64,000 nucleotides of DNA from Legionella sp. Lineage in GTDB: Bacteria; Pseudomonadota; Gammaproteobacteria; Legionellales; Legionellaceae. Below the pieces are notes generated by a model. The model did not search any database, was not told the origin of the DNA, and was given only the letters and a program-made list of their open reading frames with translations. This document shows positions 8,261 through 17,271 of the stretch, piece by piece. Numbering within the stretch: the first letter of the stretch is position 1; every line of letters begins with the position of its first letter. The position numbers and the translations under genes were made by a program. The stretch covers positions 1-64,000 of the forward strand of contig JARLJR010000085.1 in NCBI GenBank assembly GCA_031291095.1, in the 5' to 3' direction.

Positions 8261-9400
8261 ATGAGTAAAATAAAGGAACTCTTAGCTGAACTCATTAATT
8301 TCCCATCGATTACTCCAGATGATGCAGGATGTCAGGAATTTATGATTCAATTCTTGCAGAATGCAGGATTTAGTTGTGAACGGATGAATAATGGTCCTGT
8401 ATCCAATTTTTTTGCCCTTTATGGAGACAGCGGCCCTTTATTAGTATTTGCAGGTCATACTGATGTAGTGCCCATCGGTGATGAGTCAAAATGGCATACG
8501 GATCCCTTTGTATTGGTAGACAAAGACAGCATGCTTTATGGCCGTGGCGTTGCGGATATGAAAGGCAGCCTTGCTTGCATGCTACTCATGGCAAAACGTT
8601 TCGTCGAGGCCTACCCTGCTTTTCCCGGACAATTAGGCTTCCTCATTACCAGCGGTGAAGAAGGTGATGATTATGATTTAGGAACGCCTTATGTTATGGA
8701 GCAATTGCAAAAACAGGGCCTTCATATTGATTATTGTATTGTTGGTGAGCCTTCCAGTACCGCTCATGTTGGGGACGTACTTAAAATTGGCAGACGAGGT
8801 TCGTTAAGCGCAAAAATATGTCTGCATGGCAAACAAGGACACGTAGCCTATCCTCATTTAGCAGAAAATCCCATTCATAAAATAAGCCCTGCGTTAGCTA
8901 AATTGGCCGCCATTCATTGGGATGAGGGTAATGCTTATTTCCCACCAACATCCATGCAAATAACCTCCATTAGCTCGGGTGGTCAGGCTCCAAACATCAT
9001 TCCCGGTGAGCTTAATATGCACTTGAATTTCCGCTATTCTACAGAGCAAACTCAAGAGACCTTAAAAGAACAAGTCATAGCAACCTTTAATGAGTTTGGT
9101 CTTAGTCCTAGTATCAACTGGCGTTTAAGTGGAGAACCTTTTTTAACCTCTCAAGGTGCTCTATTAGAAAGTACGCAACAAGCAATTCTGGAGCAATCAG
9201 GCTTTACTCCTGAATTGTCAACCAGTGGTGGTACTTCTGACGGCCGTTTTATTGCCCCTTATGGTGTAGAAGTTATTGAATTAGGACCTGTTAATGCCAC
9301 CATCCATCAAGTCAACGAATGTGTTTCTTTAATCGATCTGCATCAATTAGAGACACAATATTTTTCAATTTGTCAAAAACTACTACTTGACGCGAAGTAG
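8261..9400 (+). CDS. dapE: succinyl-diaminopimelate desuccinylase
   Basis: DapE hydrolyses N-succinyl-L,L-diaminopimelate, giving L,L-DAP for lysine and peptidoglycan synthesis. It is a di-zinc M20 metallopeptidase homologue of 379 residues. Metal and catalytic residues are visible: His66 (FAGHTDVVP), Asp99 (RGVADMKGS), Glu133/Glu134 (TSGEEGD), the VGEPSS acidic ligand and the C-terminal His of NATIHQVNE. The dimerisation lid domain lies at about 180-290 (GRRGSLSAKICLHGKQGHVA). It is tightly coupled to dapD. A perfect AT-rich palindrome follows the stop codon at 9415. Confidence 0.97.
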   Translation: MSKIKELLAELINFPSITPDDAGCQEFMIQFLQNAGFSCERMNNGPVSNFFALYGDSGPLLVFAGHTDVVPIGDESKWHTDPFVLVDKDSMLYGRGVADMKGSLACMLLMAKRFVEAYPAFPGQLGFLITSGEEGDDYDLGTPYVMEQLQKQGLHIDYCIVGEPSSTAHVGDVLKIGRRGSLSAKICLHGKQGHVAYPHLAENPIHKISPALAKLAAIHWDEGNAYFPPTSMQITSISSGGQAPNIIPGELNMHLNFRYSTEQTQETLKEQVIATFNEFGLSPSINWRLSGEPFLTSQGALLESTQQAILEQSGFTPELSTSGGTSDGRFIAPYGVEVIELGPVNATIHQVNECVSLIDLHQLETQYFSICQKLLLDAK

Positions 9401-9414
9401 AGCTATACTCCTAC

Positions 9415-9436
9415 AAGAGGTATTTTAATACCTCTT
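9415..9436. repeat. perfect palindrome downstream of dapE
   Basis: AAGAGGTATT followed directly by its complement AATACCTCTT (with TT/AA at the centre) ends 36 bases after the dapE stop. It can form a stem of 10-11 pairs but is followed by GGGCTGG, not a T-run, so it is not a standard intrinsic terminator; it may stabilise the 3' end of the dapDE message or bind a protein. Confidence 0.5.
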
Positions 9437-9525
9437 GGGCTGGCCAGCAACACATTTACTTGTGAACCACCCGTAAACCAACACAGCCTCTTTTCTACAC
9501 GAGGTCTTTTTATATGGAGATAATT

Positions 9526-9828
9526 ATGAGTGGTTGCAGATTAAGCCCCGTAGGATTGGGTCTAGCTTTTGGTGTGCTTTGGGGCATAAGCATATTATTT
9601 CTAGGCTTAATTGCTACTTATTATGCTTATGGACATGATTTTGTTATATCAATGGGAAATTTATATCCTGGATATACTCCATCCATTAAAGGAAGTATTT
9701 TTGGGGCGATTATTGCGTTTATTGATGCCTTCATTATGGGTTTTATTATTGCATGGTTATACAATAAGTTTAGTAATTGCGGCTGTGCTTGTTGTGATAA
9801 AGGCGTGAAAGATAAACCAGCAGCTTAA
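9526..9828 (+). CDS. small two-helix membrane protein with Cys cluster
   Basis: This 100-residue protein has two hydrophobic helices (about residues 9-31 and 50-78) and a short tail containing CGCACC. Proteins of this build in Legionella are often labelled bacteriophage holin-like, but no phage genes are near and I would not assume lysis. The start at 9526 is chosen because GGAG stands seven bases upstream, inside what would be the reading frame of the ATG at 9514. The clustered cysteines could bind metal or be acylated. Function unknown. Confidence 0.7.
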   Translation: MSGCRLSPVGLGLAFGVLWGISILFLGLIATYYAYGHDFVISMGNLYPGYTPSIKGSIFGAIIAFIDAFIMGFIIAWLYNKFSNCGCACCDKGVKDKPAA

Positions 9829-9845
9829 TAGCCTATTGCGGATTT

Positions 9846-9931
9846 CGTCATTGCGAGCCTTGGCGAAGCAACCCAGAACGATGCCTCGTTAATGCTCGAT
9901 ACTGGGTTACCTCACTGCGTCCGCAATGACG
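9846..9931. repeat. repeat family B, copy 2 (CGTCATTGCGA...)
   Basis: CGTCATTGCGAGCC at the left and CCGCAATGACG at the right bound a segment with GAAGCAACCCAG and CTGGGTTACCTCACTGCG, giving nested inverted repeats. Similar full copies are at 21702 and 46322. It sits between the convergent ends of the small membrane protein and the glycine-zipper lipoprotein. Confidence 0.75.
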
Positions 9932-9977
9932 ATGATTTTGTTGTTGATTTTCGCGACTTTTATATTTTCGCTAACTG

Positions 9978-10439
9978 CTAGTTCACTACGTGCCAACTTC
10001 CATCAGGTTGACGGCAAGCACTACCACGGAGAAGCTGGGTTCGTCCATCAATCCATGCTTTCGTAGTATATTCACGGCAAGGCAAGCGCTCATGATGGCG
10101 CTCATGATAGTAAGTTCGAGTAGGTTGAACGGTATAACGATATCCAGTATCTGGGTTTGACCAATTAACTGCTCTACCTGTTGGCGCAGTTTCTAATGCC
10201 CTTTGCATTTGCATTTGGTCTACTTTATCCATGCTTCTCCCAATTTGGCCGCCTAAAACAGCGCCAATAAGAGCACCACCAGCTGCTGCAGCAACTTTAC
10301 CACCGCCGCTACCAAACTGGCTACCGAGCAATCCACCCACGACACCACCAGAAAGGGCGCCTATGCCTTCATTATTCACCCCGGCACAACCGACGAGTAA
10401 GAAAGACAAAGATAAGGATGCAACAGTTAACTTTTTCAT
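9978..10439 (-). CDS. glycine-zipper lipoprotein, 17-kDa surface antigen-like
   Basis: This roughly 153-residue protein has a lipoprotein signal ending LLVGC. The mature N-terminus is a glycine-zipper 2TM domain (about residues 24-70), with spaced Gly in GGVVGGLLGSQFGSGGGKV and AAAGGALIGAVLGGQIGRSM. The C-terminal half resembles the 17-kDa antigen/RickA-like domain, with paired cysteines in LPCREYTTKAWIDG and GSACRQPDGSWHVVN. Such proteins are anchored in the outer membrane and may affect envelope integrity. The start at 10439 is preferred because GGTGAC lies upstream of it. It is monocistronic. Confidence 0.83.
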   Translation of the reverse strand: MKKLTVASLSLSFLLVGCAGVNNEGIGALSGGVVGGLLGSQFGSGGGKVAAAAGGALIGAVLGGQIGRSMDKVDQMQMQRALETAPTGRAVNWSNPDTGYRYTVQPTRTYYHERHHERLPCREYTTKAWIDGRTQLLRGSACRQPDGSWHVVN

Positions 10440-10574
10440 GATTGTCACCAGATTTAAGGGTTAAAAAATCGACACCATTCTAGCACCCTGAGTGATTATG
10501 GTCCATATCCTTTTAACAAGGCCCTCTCTCTCGCCCTTATTGCCAAACATCGTCTCAACAGCGAATGGCCCAAT

Positions 10575-11648
10575 CTACGAATGGCGCACGCGCTCTGAAA
10601 TTTGACATAACAACTCATAGCCAGAAGTACCTGCAGCTTGGGCAATACGCTCTACTAAAATATGAGTACCCCACAATTCTACCGGAGCTCCGGGTTTGAT
10701 ATCAGGATGTTCCGTTAAATCAACAGCTAACATATCCATAGAAATACGACCTGCAATCGGAACTTCCCTATCTTGTACCCAAACTGGCGTATTCGCAGCA
10801 ATATGGCGCGGATAACCATCGCCATAGCCTGCAGCAACAATACCAATCCGTGAAGGTTTGGAGCTACTCCAGACCCCACTATACCCTACTTGTGCAAAAG
10901 GTGGATTATCATAAACAGCACTAATCGCGGATACAAAACGCATTACAGGTACTAATCCCAGTTCGGTTGCTGTCTTATCAGCAAAGGGTGACACCCCATA
11001 CAGCATGATGCCTGGTCTAACTACATCCGCATGCGTTTGCGGGAAAGAAATAATTGCTGCTGAATTGGCCATGCTACGCTGGCTAAAACCTGCTACGGAA
11101 ATATTTTCAAAAAGAGAAATCTGCTGATAATTTTCCACACGCTCAGGCTCATCAGCACAGGCTAAATGAGTCATTAAACCGATGTCTTTATCCACCCAAG
11201 GACAAGCTTGTAACGCACTCATCACTTCTTGCAATTCATGAGGCTTAAAACCCAGGCGATGCATACCTGTATTTACTTTCACCCATAATTTAATCGGCTT
11301 ATCCAATGGGGTATTTAATAACCACTGTACTTGGTGCGGCTGATGCATGACACAACCTAAGTGATATTCTGCAACCAGTTTAAATTCATCCGGGCTAAAC
11401 ACCCCTTGGAACAGAATACAGTGGGTACGACTTCCCAGGCGACGAATAACCATGGCCTCTTCAATACAAGCCACACCAAAAGCATCAACATGCCCTTCTA
11501 GCACAGGCACCACAGCATGGATGCCACAGCCATAAGCGTTGGCTTTGACCATAGTAATTATTTTTTTGCCTGGAGCAAATCGTCTTATTTGCGCCAAGTT
11601 ATGCAGTAAAGCACTGGGATCAACAACCAAGTGGGTCGGTCTTGACAC
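10575..11648 (-). CDS. alr: alanine racemase
   Basis: Alr converts L-alanine to D-alanine for peptidoglycan, using PLP. The 357-residue protein has the cofactor lysine Lys35 ([11 protein letters not shown]) in the N-terminal TIM barrel and the opposing catalytic tyrosine in the [10 protein letters not shown] region of the C-terminal domain, with the PGIMLYG and RISMDM motifs intact. The start is GTG and shares one base with the dnaB stop codon (TAGTG), so translation is coupled to dnaB. The dnaB-alr order is common in gammaproteobacteria. Confidence 0.97.
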   Translation of the reverse strand: MSRPTHLVVDPSALLHNLAQIRRFAPGKKIITMVKANAYGCGIHAVVPVLEGHVDAFGVACIEEAMVIRRLGSRTHCILFQGVFSPDEFKLVAEYHLGCVMHQPHQVQWLLNTPLDKPIKLWVKVNTGMHRLGFKPHELQEVMSALQACPWVDKDIGLMTHLACADEPERVENYQQISLFENISVAGFSQRSMANSAAIISFPQTHADVVRPGIMLYGVSPFADKTATELGLVPVMRFVSAISAVYDNPPFAQVGYSGVWSSSKPSRIGIVAAGYGDGYPRHIAANTPVWVQDREVPIAGRISMDMLAVDLTEHPDIKPGAPVELWGTHILVERIAQAAGTSGYELLCQISERVRHS

Positions 11649-13033
11649 TATTCTAATACCCCTTGATAACCATTAAATGCCAAATCTTCAAATCGAGTAT
11701 ATTTACCAATAAAGGCTACATGTACCTTTCCAATAGGGCCATTTCTTTGCTTCGCAATAATGATTTCAGCGGTTCCTTTAGCAGGGCTGTCTTCGTTATA
11801 CACCTCATCCCGGTAAATAAAGCAGATTAAGTCCGCGTCCTGCTCAATCGCACCCGATTCCCTTAAGTCAGACATTACGGGACGCTTATCAGCACGTTGC
11901 TCCAAACTTCGGTTTAACTGCGATAAAGCAATCACTGGCGTTTGCAATTCTTTAGCAAGCGACTTCAAACTGCGCGAAATTTCCGAGATTTCCGCAGTTC
12001 TGTTTTCGGCGTTAAAGCCAGGTACTTTCATGAGCTGCAGATAATCCACCACAATTAAGCCAACAGAACCATGTTCTTTGGCTATACGGCGCGAGCGCGC
12101 CCGCATTTCCGAGGGGCTTAACGCTGGGGTATCATCAATAAATAAAGACGCTTCAGACAACATATGCACTGCAGAGGTCACCCGTGGCCAATCATCATCA
12201 TCAAGCTTCCCGGTTCTGATCTTGTGCTGATCAATACGTCCTAAAGAAGACATCATCCTCATGGCTAATGAGTCTGAGGGCATCTCCATTGAGAATACGA
12301 TTACTGGCTTTCCAGATTTAATCGCGACATGCTCTGCCATGTTCATTACTAAGGTGGTTTTACCCATAGAAGGACGACCCGCAACGATAATCAAATCAGA
12401 GGGTTGTAAGCCCGAGGTCATTTCGTCTAAGTCACTCAATCCTGTAGCAAGCCCTGTGAGCGCATCACCATTGTGGTATAAGGCATCAATCTTCTCAACG
12501 GTACGGACTAAAATGGATTTAATATTCTCAGGACCACCATCGCCCCCAGTTTGCTCCCCGATTGCAAAGACCTTGGTTTCGGCCATATCTAATAACTCAG
12601 GCACTTCTCTGCCTTCAGGGTTATAGGCTGCATCAGCAATTTCCGTAGCCACCCCAATCAATTGTCTTTGTACGGATTTTTCTCGCACAATATCAGCATA
12701 TGCGTTGACGTTCGCCACGCTGGGTGTGTTATTTGCTAATTCAAACAAATAAGCTTCACCGCCAGCATCATCCAGCTCATTATGAGACTTTAAAGTATCA
12801 AGAAGAGTGACTACATCAAAGGGTTGGTCTTTTTTGGATAATCCGGAAATTGCCCGAAATAAAATACGATGTTCCGTACGGTAAAAATCTGCCTCACACA
12901 GTTTAGTGCTAATTTTATCCCAAACCTGGTTATCCAGCATCAATCCACCAATAATCGATTGCTCTGCTTCGACTGAATGAGGGGGGCGTCTTAATGGATC
13001 AACGGTCTTTTGAGATTTTTTTAGATCAAGCAT
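11648..13033 (-). CDS. dnaB: replicative DNA helicase DnaB
   Basis: DnaB is the hexameric 5'-3' helicase that unwinds the replication fork and binds primase. The 461 residues comprise the N-terminal primase-binding domain (about 15-120; [15 protein letters not shown]), a linker helix, and the RecA-like C-terminal domain (about 185-460). The Walker A motif is [15 protein letters not shown], Walker B lies in [10 protein letters not shown], and the helicase motif [10 protein letters not shown] and the RDEVYNEDS region are present. No intein is inserted. The gene is followed by alr with a one-base overlap. Confidence 0.98.
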   Translation of the reverse strand: MLDLKKSQKTVDPLRRPPHSVEAEQSIIGGLMLDNQVWDKISTKLCEADFYRTEHRILFRAISGLSKKDQPFDVVTLLDTLKSHNELDDAGGEAYLFELANNTPSVANVNAYADIVREKSVQRQLIGVATEIADAAYNPEGREVPELLDMAETKVFAIGEQTGGDGGPENIKSILVRTVEKIDALYHNGDALTGLATGLSDLDEMTSGLQPSDLIIVAGRPSMGKTTLVMNMAEHVAIKSGKPVIVFSMEMPSDSLAMRMMSSLGRIDQHKIRTGKLDDDDWPRVTSAVHMLSEASLFIDDTPALSPSEMRARSRRIAKEHGSVGLIVVDYLQLMKVPGFNAENRTAEISEISRSLKSLAKELQTPVIALSQLNRSLEQRADKRPVMSDLRESGAIEQDADLICFIYRDEVYNEDSPAKGTAEIIIAKQRNGPIGKVHVAFIGKYTRFEDLAFNGYQGVLE

Positions 13034-13143
13034 AGTTACGTAGGCAATGTGAGTTGGAACAACGGCTATTGTAATGATCTTTTGCTAGGATGTCATCTGG
13101 TAAAAGGGCTGTGACTTGATTGACACTAGGATTTCTAAAAGAA

Positions 13144-13167
13144 AACCTGGTTGCAAGCAACCAGGTT
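13144..13167 (-). terminator. intrinsic terminator, repeat family C hairpin
   Basis: AACCTGGTTGC-TT-GCAACCAGGTT read on the minus strand is a perfect 11-pair stem followed by TTCTTTT. It begins eight bases past the stop codon of the DUF2147 gene, so it should end that transcript. The same stem recurs at 21800, 46142, 46251 and 54589. Confidence 0.7.
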
Positions 13168-13174
13168 ACGGGAA

Positions 13175-13609
13175 TTATCTAACCCATGTTTGAGTGCGAC
13201 CTAATAAGGAAACGCCTAAATATCCTCTAACATGAAGTTTATTTCCTTCAAGAGTCATTTTTGCTTTATAAACTTTACCTGATTTAGGGTCTAGAATAGA
13301 GCCACCACTCCACTCATTGTTACCATCACTTTTCAAACCCCATAAGAAACGTATGCCCGCAATTTTTTTACCTTTGAACGAGCCTGGGCATTTTTCACAA
13401 ATTCCAGTATCGCCTGGTTGTGGGTATACTTTTTGAATCACACCACTTATAACGCCGCCAGATTCAGAAATAATAACAACAGCTCTTTTGGCACCAGTTT
13501 TATCATCAATTGTTGTCCATTGGCCAACAGGCGAACCTGATGCAGCGATGGCGCTAGGAATAAATGATACAGCAAAAACTAAACCACAAATCGCTTTCCA
13601 TAATTTCAT
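13175..13609 (-). CDS. DUF2147 exported protein
   Basis: From the chosen ATG the protein has 144 residues: a Sec signal peptide (about 1-22, ending AIAASG), then a DUF2147 domain. The domain's typical features are GQWTTIDDKTGAKRAVV near its start, the Cys pair in GICEKCPG and GGSILDPKSGKVYKAKM near its end. Family members are small periplasmic beta-rich proteins of unknown biochemical role. GGAG stands upstream of this ATG; an extended frame reaching 13747 would place 46 extra residues before the signal peptide, which is implausible. Confidence 0.85.
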   Translation of the reverse strand: MKLWKAICGLVFAVSFIPSAIAASGSPVGQWTTIDDKTGAKRAVVIISESGGVISGVIQKVYPQPGDTGICEKCPGSFKGKKIAGIRFLWGLKSDGNNEWSGGSILDPKSGKVYKAKMTLEGNKLHVRGYLGVSLLGRTQTWVR

Positions 13610-13764
13610 AGTTTTCTCCATGATTACAATCATATATAGCTTATGACATGATTCGCGACTATGCCAGTTTTTCAATGAAAAAGCATTATTTTTATGTTTT
13701 TTTGAATGATGGGTTGTTTTAAAATCCATCAAAAACGCTCTTCCCACCTTACAGCTACTAGGTT

Positions 13765-13850
13765 ACACGTCATCCCGAACGTAGTGAGGGATCTCCAGAA
13801 ACTGGCTCAGTGCTGGCATCGGAGATCCCTCACTACGTTCGGGGGGACGT
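13765..13850. repeat. repeat family A, copy 3
   Basis: ACACGTCATCCCGAACGTAG-TGAGGGATCTCC is mirrored by GGAGATCCCTCACTACGTTC-GGGGGGACGT, giving arms of about 30 bases around a 24-base middle. Both arms are of the CCCGAACG type, unlike copies that pair one CCCGAAC arm with one CCTGAGGAG arm. It lies upstream of the DUF2147 gene and downstream of the helicase gene. Confidence 0.8.
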
Positions 13851-13874
13851 CTCCGTGAGAGCGAGGCTAGCTAA

Positions 13875-16800
13875 CTACAACGGTGCGAAAAACTGTTCAA
13901 TATCTTCTTCACTTAAACTCATTGCTTTAGCAGGATCAGCAGATAAAATCCCATCCACCAACAAACGTTTACGCTCTTGCATGCCTAAAATGGCTTCCTC
14001 AACCGTACCTGAAGTAATCAACTTATAAACGAACACCGGATTTACCTGACCAATACGATGGGTCCTATCCGTAGCCTGATCCTCTACCGCTGGATTCCAC
14101 CAGGGATCATAATGAATTACGGTATCCGCACGCGTTAAGTTCAACCCAGTTCCTCCTGCTTTTAAACTAATTAAAAACACTGGGGTCTTTCCTTCCTGAA
14201 ACCTCTCAACTAAGGCCTGTCTGTTTTGTGTTTGTCCGGTAAGCTTTAAATAATCATAATTACGCGCATGCAACTCATCTTCAATTAATTGCAGCATGGA
14301 CGTAAATTGAGAAAAAACGAGTACCCGTCTGCCCTCTTCCACTAAATTATCAAGCAGCTCCATTAAGGTTTCGAGCTTAGCCGAAGTTCCATGGGCGATA
14401 GTTGCTTCAGGTAATGATAATAAACGTGGATCACAGCAAATCTGGCGCAGCTTCAATAAAGCATCAAGAATAATAATATGACTTTTACCTAAGCCTTGCT
14501 TCACAATGGCATCACGAACCTTTTTCTCCATACTCATGCGAATCGCTTCATAAAGATCGCGTTGTGGCCCAACAATTTCAATAGTACGGGTCATTTCCGT
14601 TTTCGGCGGCAATTCACGAGCAACTTGGTTTTTTGTTCTTCTTAAAATAAAGGGTTTTACTCGGTTAACTAAAACTTCACGTCGATGCACATCGGCATGT
14701 TTCTCGATAGGATTTCTAAACCAAAGCCTGAATTGTTTGGTATCACCTAATAAACCTGGCATTAAAAATTGAAATAATGACCATAATTCCCCCAGATGAT
14801 TTTCTAAGGGAGTACCCGTGAGGCATAAACGATGCGCCGCATGCAGTTGCTGGATAATCTGCGTTGTTTTAGTGCGTGCATTTTTAATAAATTGTGCCTC
14901 ATCCAAAATGAGATAATAAAAGGGATAACTCACAAATTTTTCTTTATCACGATGAATGAGCCCATAGGTGGAAATAACCAAATCATAATCGTCAAAGTTA
15001 TCCTGATGTCGCTCACTGCCATGATAAACCAAGACTTTTAATGCAGGAGTAAAACGCCGAGCCTCTGCCTCCCAATTGCCAACTAAACTGGTGGGCGCAA
15101 TAATTAATGTAGCTGTTCGTGTACGCCCCTGCTCTTTTTCATAAAGCAAATGAGTCAAGGTTTGAATGGTTTTTCCTAAACCCATATCATCAGCTAAAAT
15201 ACCGCTGAAACTACTCGTGCGCAGAAACTGTATCCAACTTAATCCTTGTCGTTGATAGTCTCTTAATTGCGCTTGCAGCCCTTGGGGAATCGGAATTTCC
15301 GGAATGTCAGTTAACTTAACCAGGCGCTTTAACTCACTGCGTAACATTTCAGCACCTTGCCACCGTGACTTAGTAGCCGCAAGCGCTAATTCAGCTTCCT
15401 GCATTAAGATCAGTTGGTATTTGTTAATTTGCAGATGTTGATTTTCATCTATATGACGCAAGCCAAATTGTAAAAGTAAACGTACTAATGGTTTAATACG
15501 TCCCATTTCCAACTGTAAAGCGCGCCCATCATCTAAAGGTAATTTAACTAATTGCTCATCCGGCAAGCCATCCAACTCCCCTCCTTTGTAATGCTGAATT
15601 AAATCAGCAACCAAAGGAACGATACTGACCGGCTTGCCTTCTACTAAGATACCTAATTGATAGGAAAAGAAGTCAGTGCCACTTCCTTCATGTAAATCAG
15701 AAAACCATTCCACGTCATCAGCACTAACTACTTGCTGATATAATGAGCTTATCATGTCTACCTGCCAACCCCGATGGTTTAATAAAGGTACCACTTGGTT
15801 GTAAAGAAACTCAAAATCTGAAGCTTGGGTAATATTTTCTAATATGAAATCAGCTTGCCTTGTTTTATCCCACTCCGCCTTTTCCCAACCTTTAGGCGCT
15901 CTCAATTTAAGAATCTGATGTAATTCGTTTAACTTTTCCGCTTCAAAATTTTTATCGCGTTGGTAATGAATTAAAATGCCATTTTCTTGAGTCACTACCG
16001 TATCACAGTCTTCGTTAAGCGCGATTCTTAATTGGTTATAATTGAAAAAAACACGCGCAATAAATAATGCATTCAATTCCTCATCATCATAAAACCAGGA
16101 TGGTCCTTCATGATTCTCACTTACTGCATCAAGAACCAGCATGGGAGTAGGAGTAACCTGACGCGTTTCTTGAATGGTAAACACTTGTGGTACCGGAAAC
16201 TCAGGGCAAGTTTGTTCCATTTTTTTCGCCAGTAATGGCGCTTGCTCAATAGAAATAGGAGGTGCTTCTAATAAATGTCCGAGCTGTTTTATTGGATAAG
16301 GAGTTTTTAAATACCCCATGACTCCTTCGTCATAATCAAAATACCAACTCTCATCTAATAATAAAGGCTTAACGGCTTCATCATCATGCATCAACATTAA
16401 ATTTTGGCTGCCATTTTGTGCCAAAATCCACTGGCATGTGCCGTCATAGGTTTCACCCATGTGAATAGCAAGTTCTTGATCATGAGCAAAAAAGGCCCTG
16501 CCCGTAGCAAGAATTCGTGCTAATAATTCGCTATTACGAATACTTAATGAATCAAACCAGCCAGTAACGCCACATTTAAACAGTAATTGGGCGACCAATT
16601 CATTATCATCGCCAATAAAGTGTTGTTTTTTAGATTCAGCAAGACTGTTAAAGGTGATCATCTTTCCATAACCACCCCGTTTTAATAATTTAGCTATGGC
16701 CAATTTAACGATTACTTTATGCTCATAACCATCAAGTCTAAGTTCAATTAAATAGGTTAAATGGTGAGTGGGCTCATGGGTCTTAACCACCGCAGCTTCT

Positions 16801-17141
16801 TGAGCACGCAGATTTTTTAACCAACTGTCTAAGCGCTTATCTAGCTTATTAGCAGGCTGTGACACCATGTTCGTTTGGTCGCGTAAGGCAAATAAACAGG
16901 CCGCAGCATGCTTGCAGTTGTTTTGAGAGGGGCAGGTGCAACTCGCACGCTTTCCAGGCCAAGCTTTTAAATCCATATGCACATCATAAATTTGGCTGGA
17001 ACTGCCTTTAACACGCCCTTTTAAAAGCCCCTCACTGAAACGAATATTCAGCACATGGCCATTCTCAAAATATTCTTGCCCTCGCAATAATATTTTGGCC
17101 TCAAACGCTTCAGGCATTTTTGATAGTGCTTCATTTAACAT
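13875..17141 (-). CDS. SWIM/SNF2-family DEAD-box helicase
   Basis: This large Swi2/Snf2 ATPase is presumed to translocate on nucleic acid or remodel protein-DNA complexes. A SWIM zinc finger (CTC-x5-CKH in residues about 65-85) sits at the N-terminus. A long middle region typical of bacterial SNF2 proteins follows. The C-terminal half has the two RecA lobes: DDMGLGKTIQTL (motif I), STYGLIHRD (Ia/Ib region), LILDEAQ (II), LTGTPLENHLGELWS (III), VFSQFTSML (IV), SLKAGGTGLNLTRA (V) and ATDRTHRIGQ (VI). I use the ATG at 17141 (1088 residues); a TTG at 17183 would add 14. Neither has a good ribosome binding site. It is divergent from nadE. Confidence 0.9.
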   Translation of the reverse strand: MLNEALSKMPEAFEAKILLRGQEYFENGHVLNIRFSEGLLKGRVKGSSSQIYDVHMDLKAWPGKRASCTCPSQNNCKHAAACLFALRDQTNMVSQPANKLDKRLDSWLKNLRAQEAAVVKTHEPTHHLTYLIELRLDGYEHKVIVKLAIAKLLKRGGYGKMITFNSLAESKKQHFIGDDNELVAQLLFKCGVTGWFDSLSIRNSELLARILATGRAFFAHDQELAIHMGETYDGTCQWILAQNGSQNLMLMHDDEAVKPLLLDESWYFDYDEGVMGYLKTPYPIKQLGHLLEAPPISIEQAPLLAKKMEQTCPEFPVPQVFTIQETRQVTPTPMLVLDAVSENHEGPSWFYDDEELNALFIARVFFNYNQLRIALNEDCDTVVTQENGILIHYQRDKNFEAEKLNELHQILKLRAPKGWEKAEWDKTRQADFILENITQASDFEFLYNQVVPLLNHRGWQVDMISSLYQQVVSADDVEWFSDLHEGSGTDFFSYQLGILVEGKPVSIVPLVADLIQHYKGGELDGLPDEQLVKLPLDDGRALQLEMGRIKPLVRLLLQFGLRHIDENQHLQINKYQLILMQEAELALAATKSRWQGAEMLRSELKRLVKLTDIPEIPIPQGLQAQLRDYQRQGLSWIQFLRTSSFSGILADDMGLGKTIQTLTHLLYEKEQGRTRTATLIIAPTSLVGNWEAEARRFTPALKVLVYHGSERHQDNFDDYDLVISTYGLIHRDKEKFVSYPFYYLILDEAQFIKNARTKTTQIIQQLHAAHRLCLTGTPLENHLGELWSLFQFLMPGLLGDTKQFRLWFRNPIEKHADVHRREVLVNRVKPFILRRTKNQVARELPPKTEMTRTIEIVGPQRDLYEAIRMSMEKKVRDAIVKQGLGKSHIIILDALLKLRQICCDPRLLSLPEATIAHGTSAKLETLMELLDNLVEEGRRVLVFSQFTSMLQLIEDELHARNYDYLKLTGQTQNRQALVERFQEGKTPVFLISLKAGGTGLNLTRADTVIHYDPWWNPAVEDQATDRTHRIGQVNPVFVYKLITSGTVEEAILGMQERKRLLVDGILSADPAKAMSLSEEDIEQFFAPL

Positions 17142-17271
17142 AATATTTGGGATGTGCCAGGCAAAAGCGCCTATTTTATGCAATTTTTAGTCTAATTAAC
17201 ACTTATATCTTTCATTTAGGTATACTTTGTAATAATTTACTGCCCATTATTCTCAAAATGCGCTTAATATC

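Noticed and set aside
9415-9436. Intrinsic terminator of dapDE
   Set aside because: The stem is good but is followed by GGGCTGG instead of T residues, so I list it only as a palindrome.
9526-9828. Phage holin or prophage remnant
   Set aside because: No phage genes in the neighbourhood; two hydrophobic helices alone do not support it.
12261-12626. Rightward 121-codon frame
   Set aside because: It is the antisense of the conserved DnaB ATPase domain.
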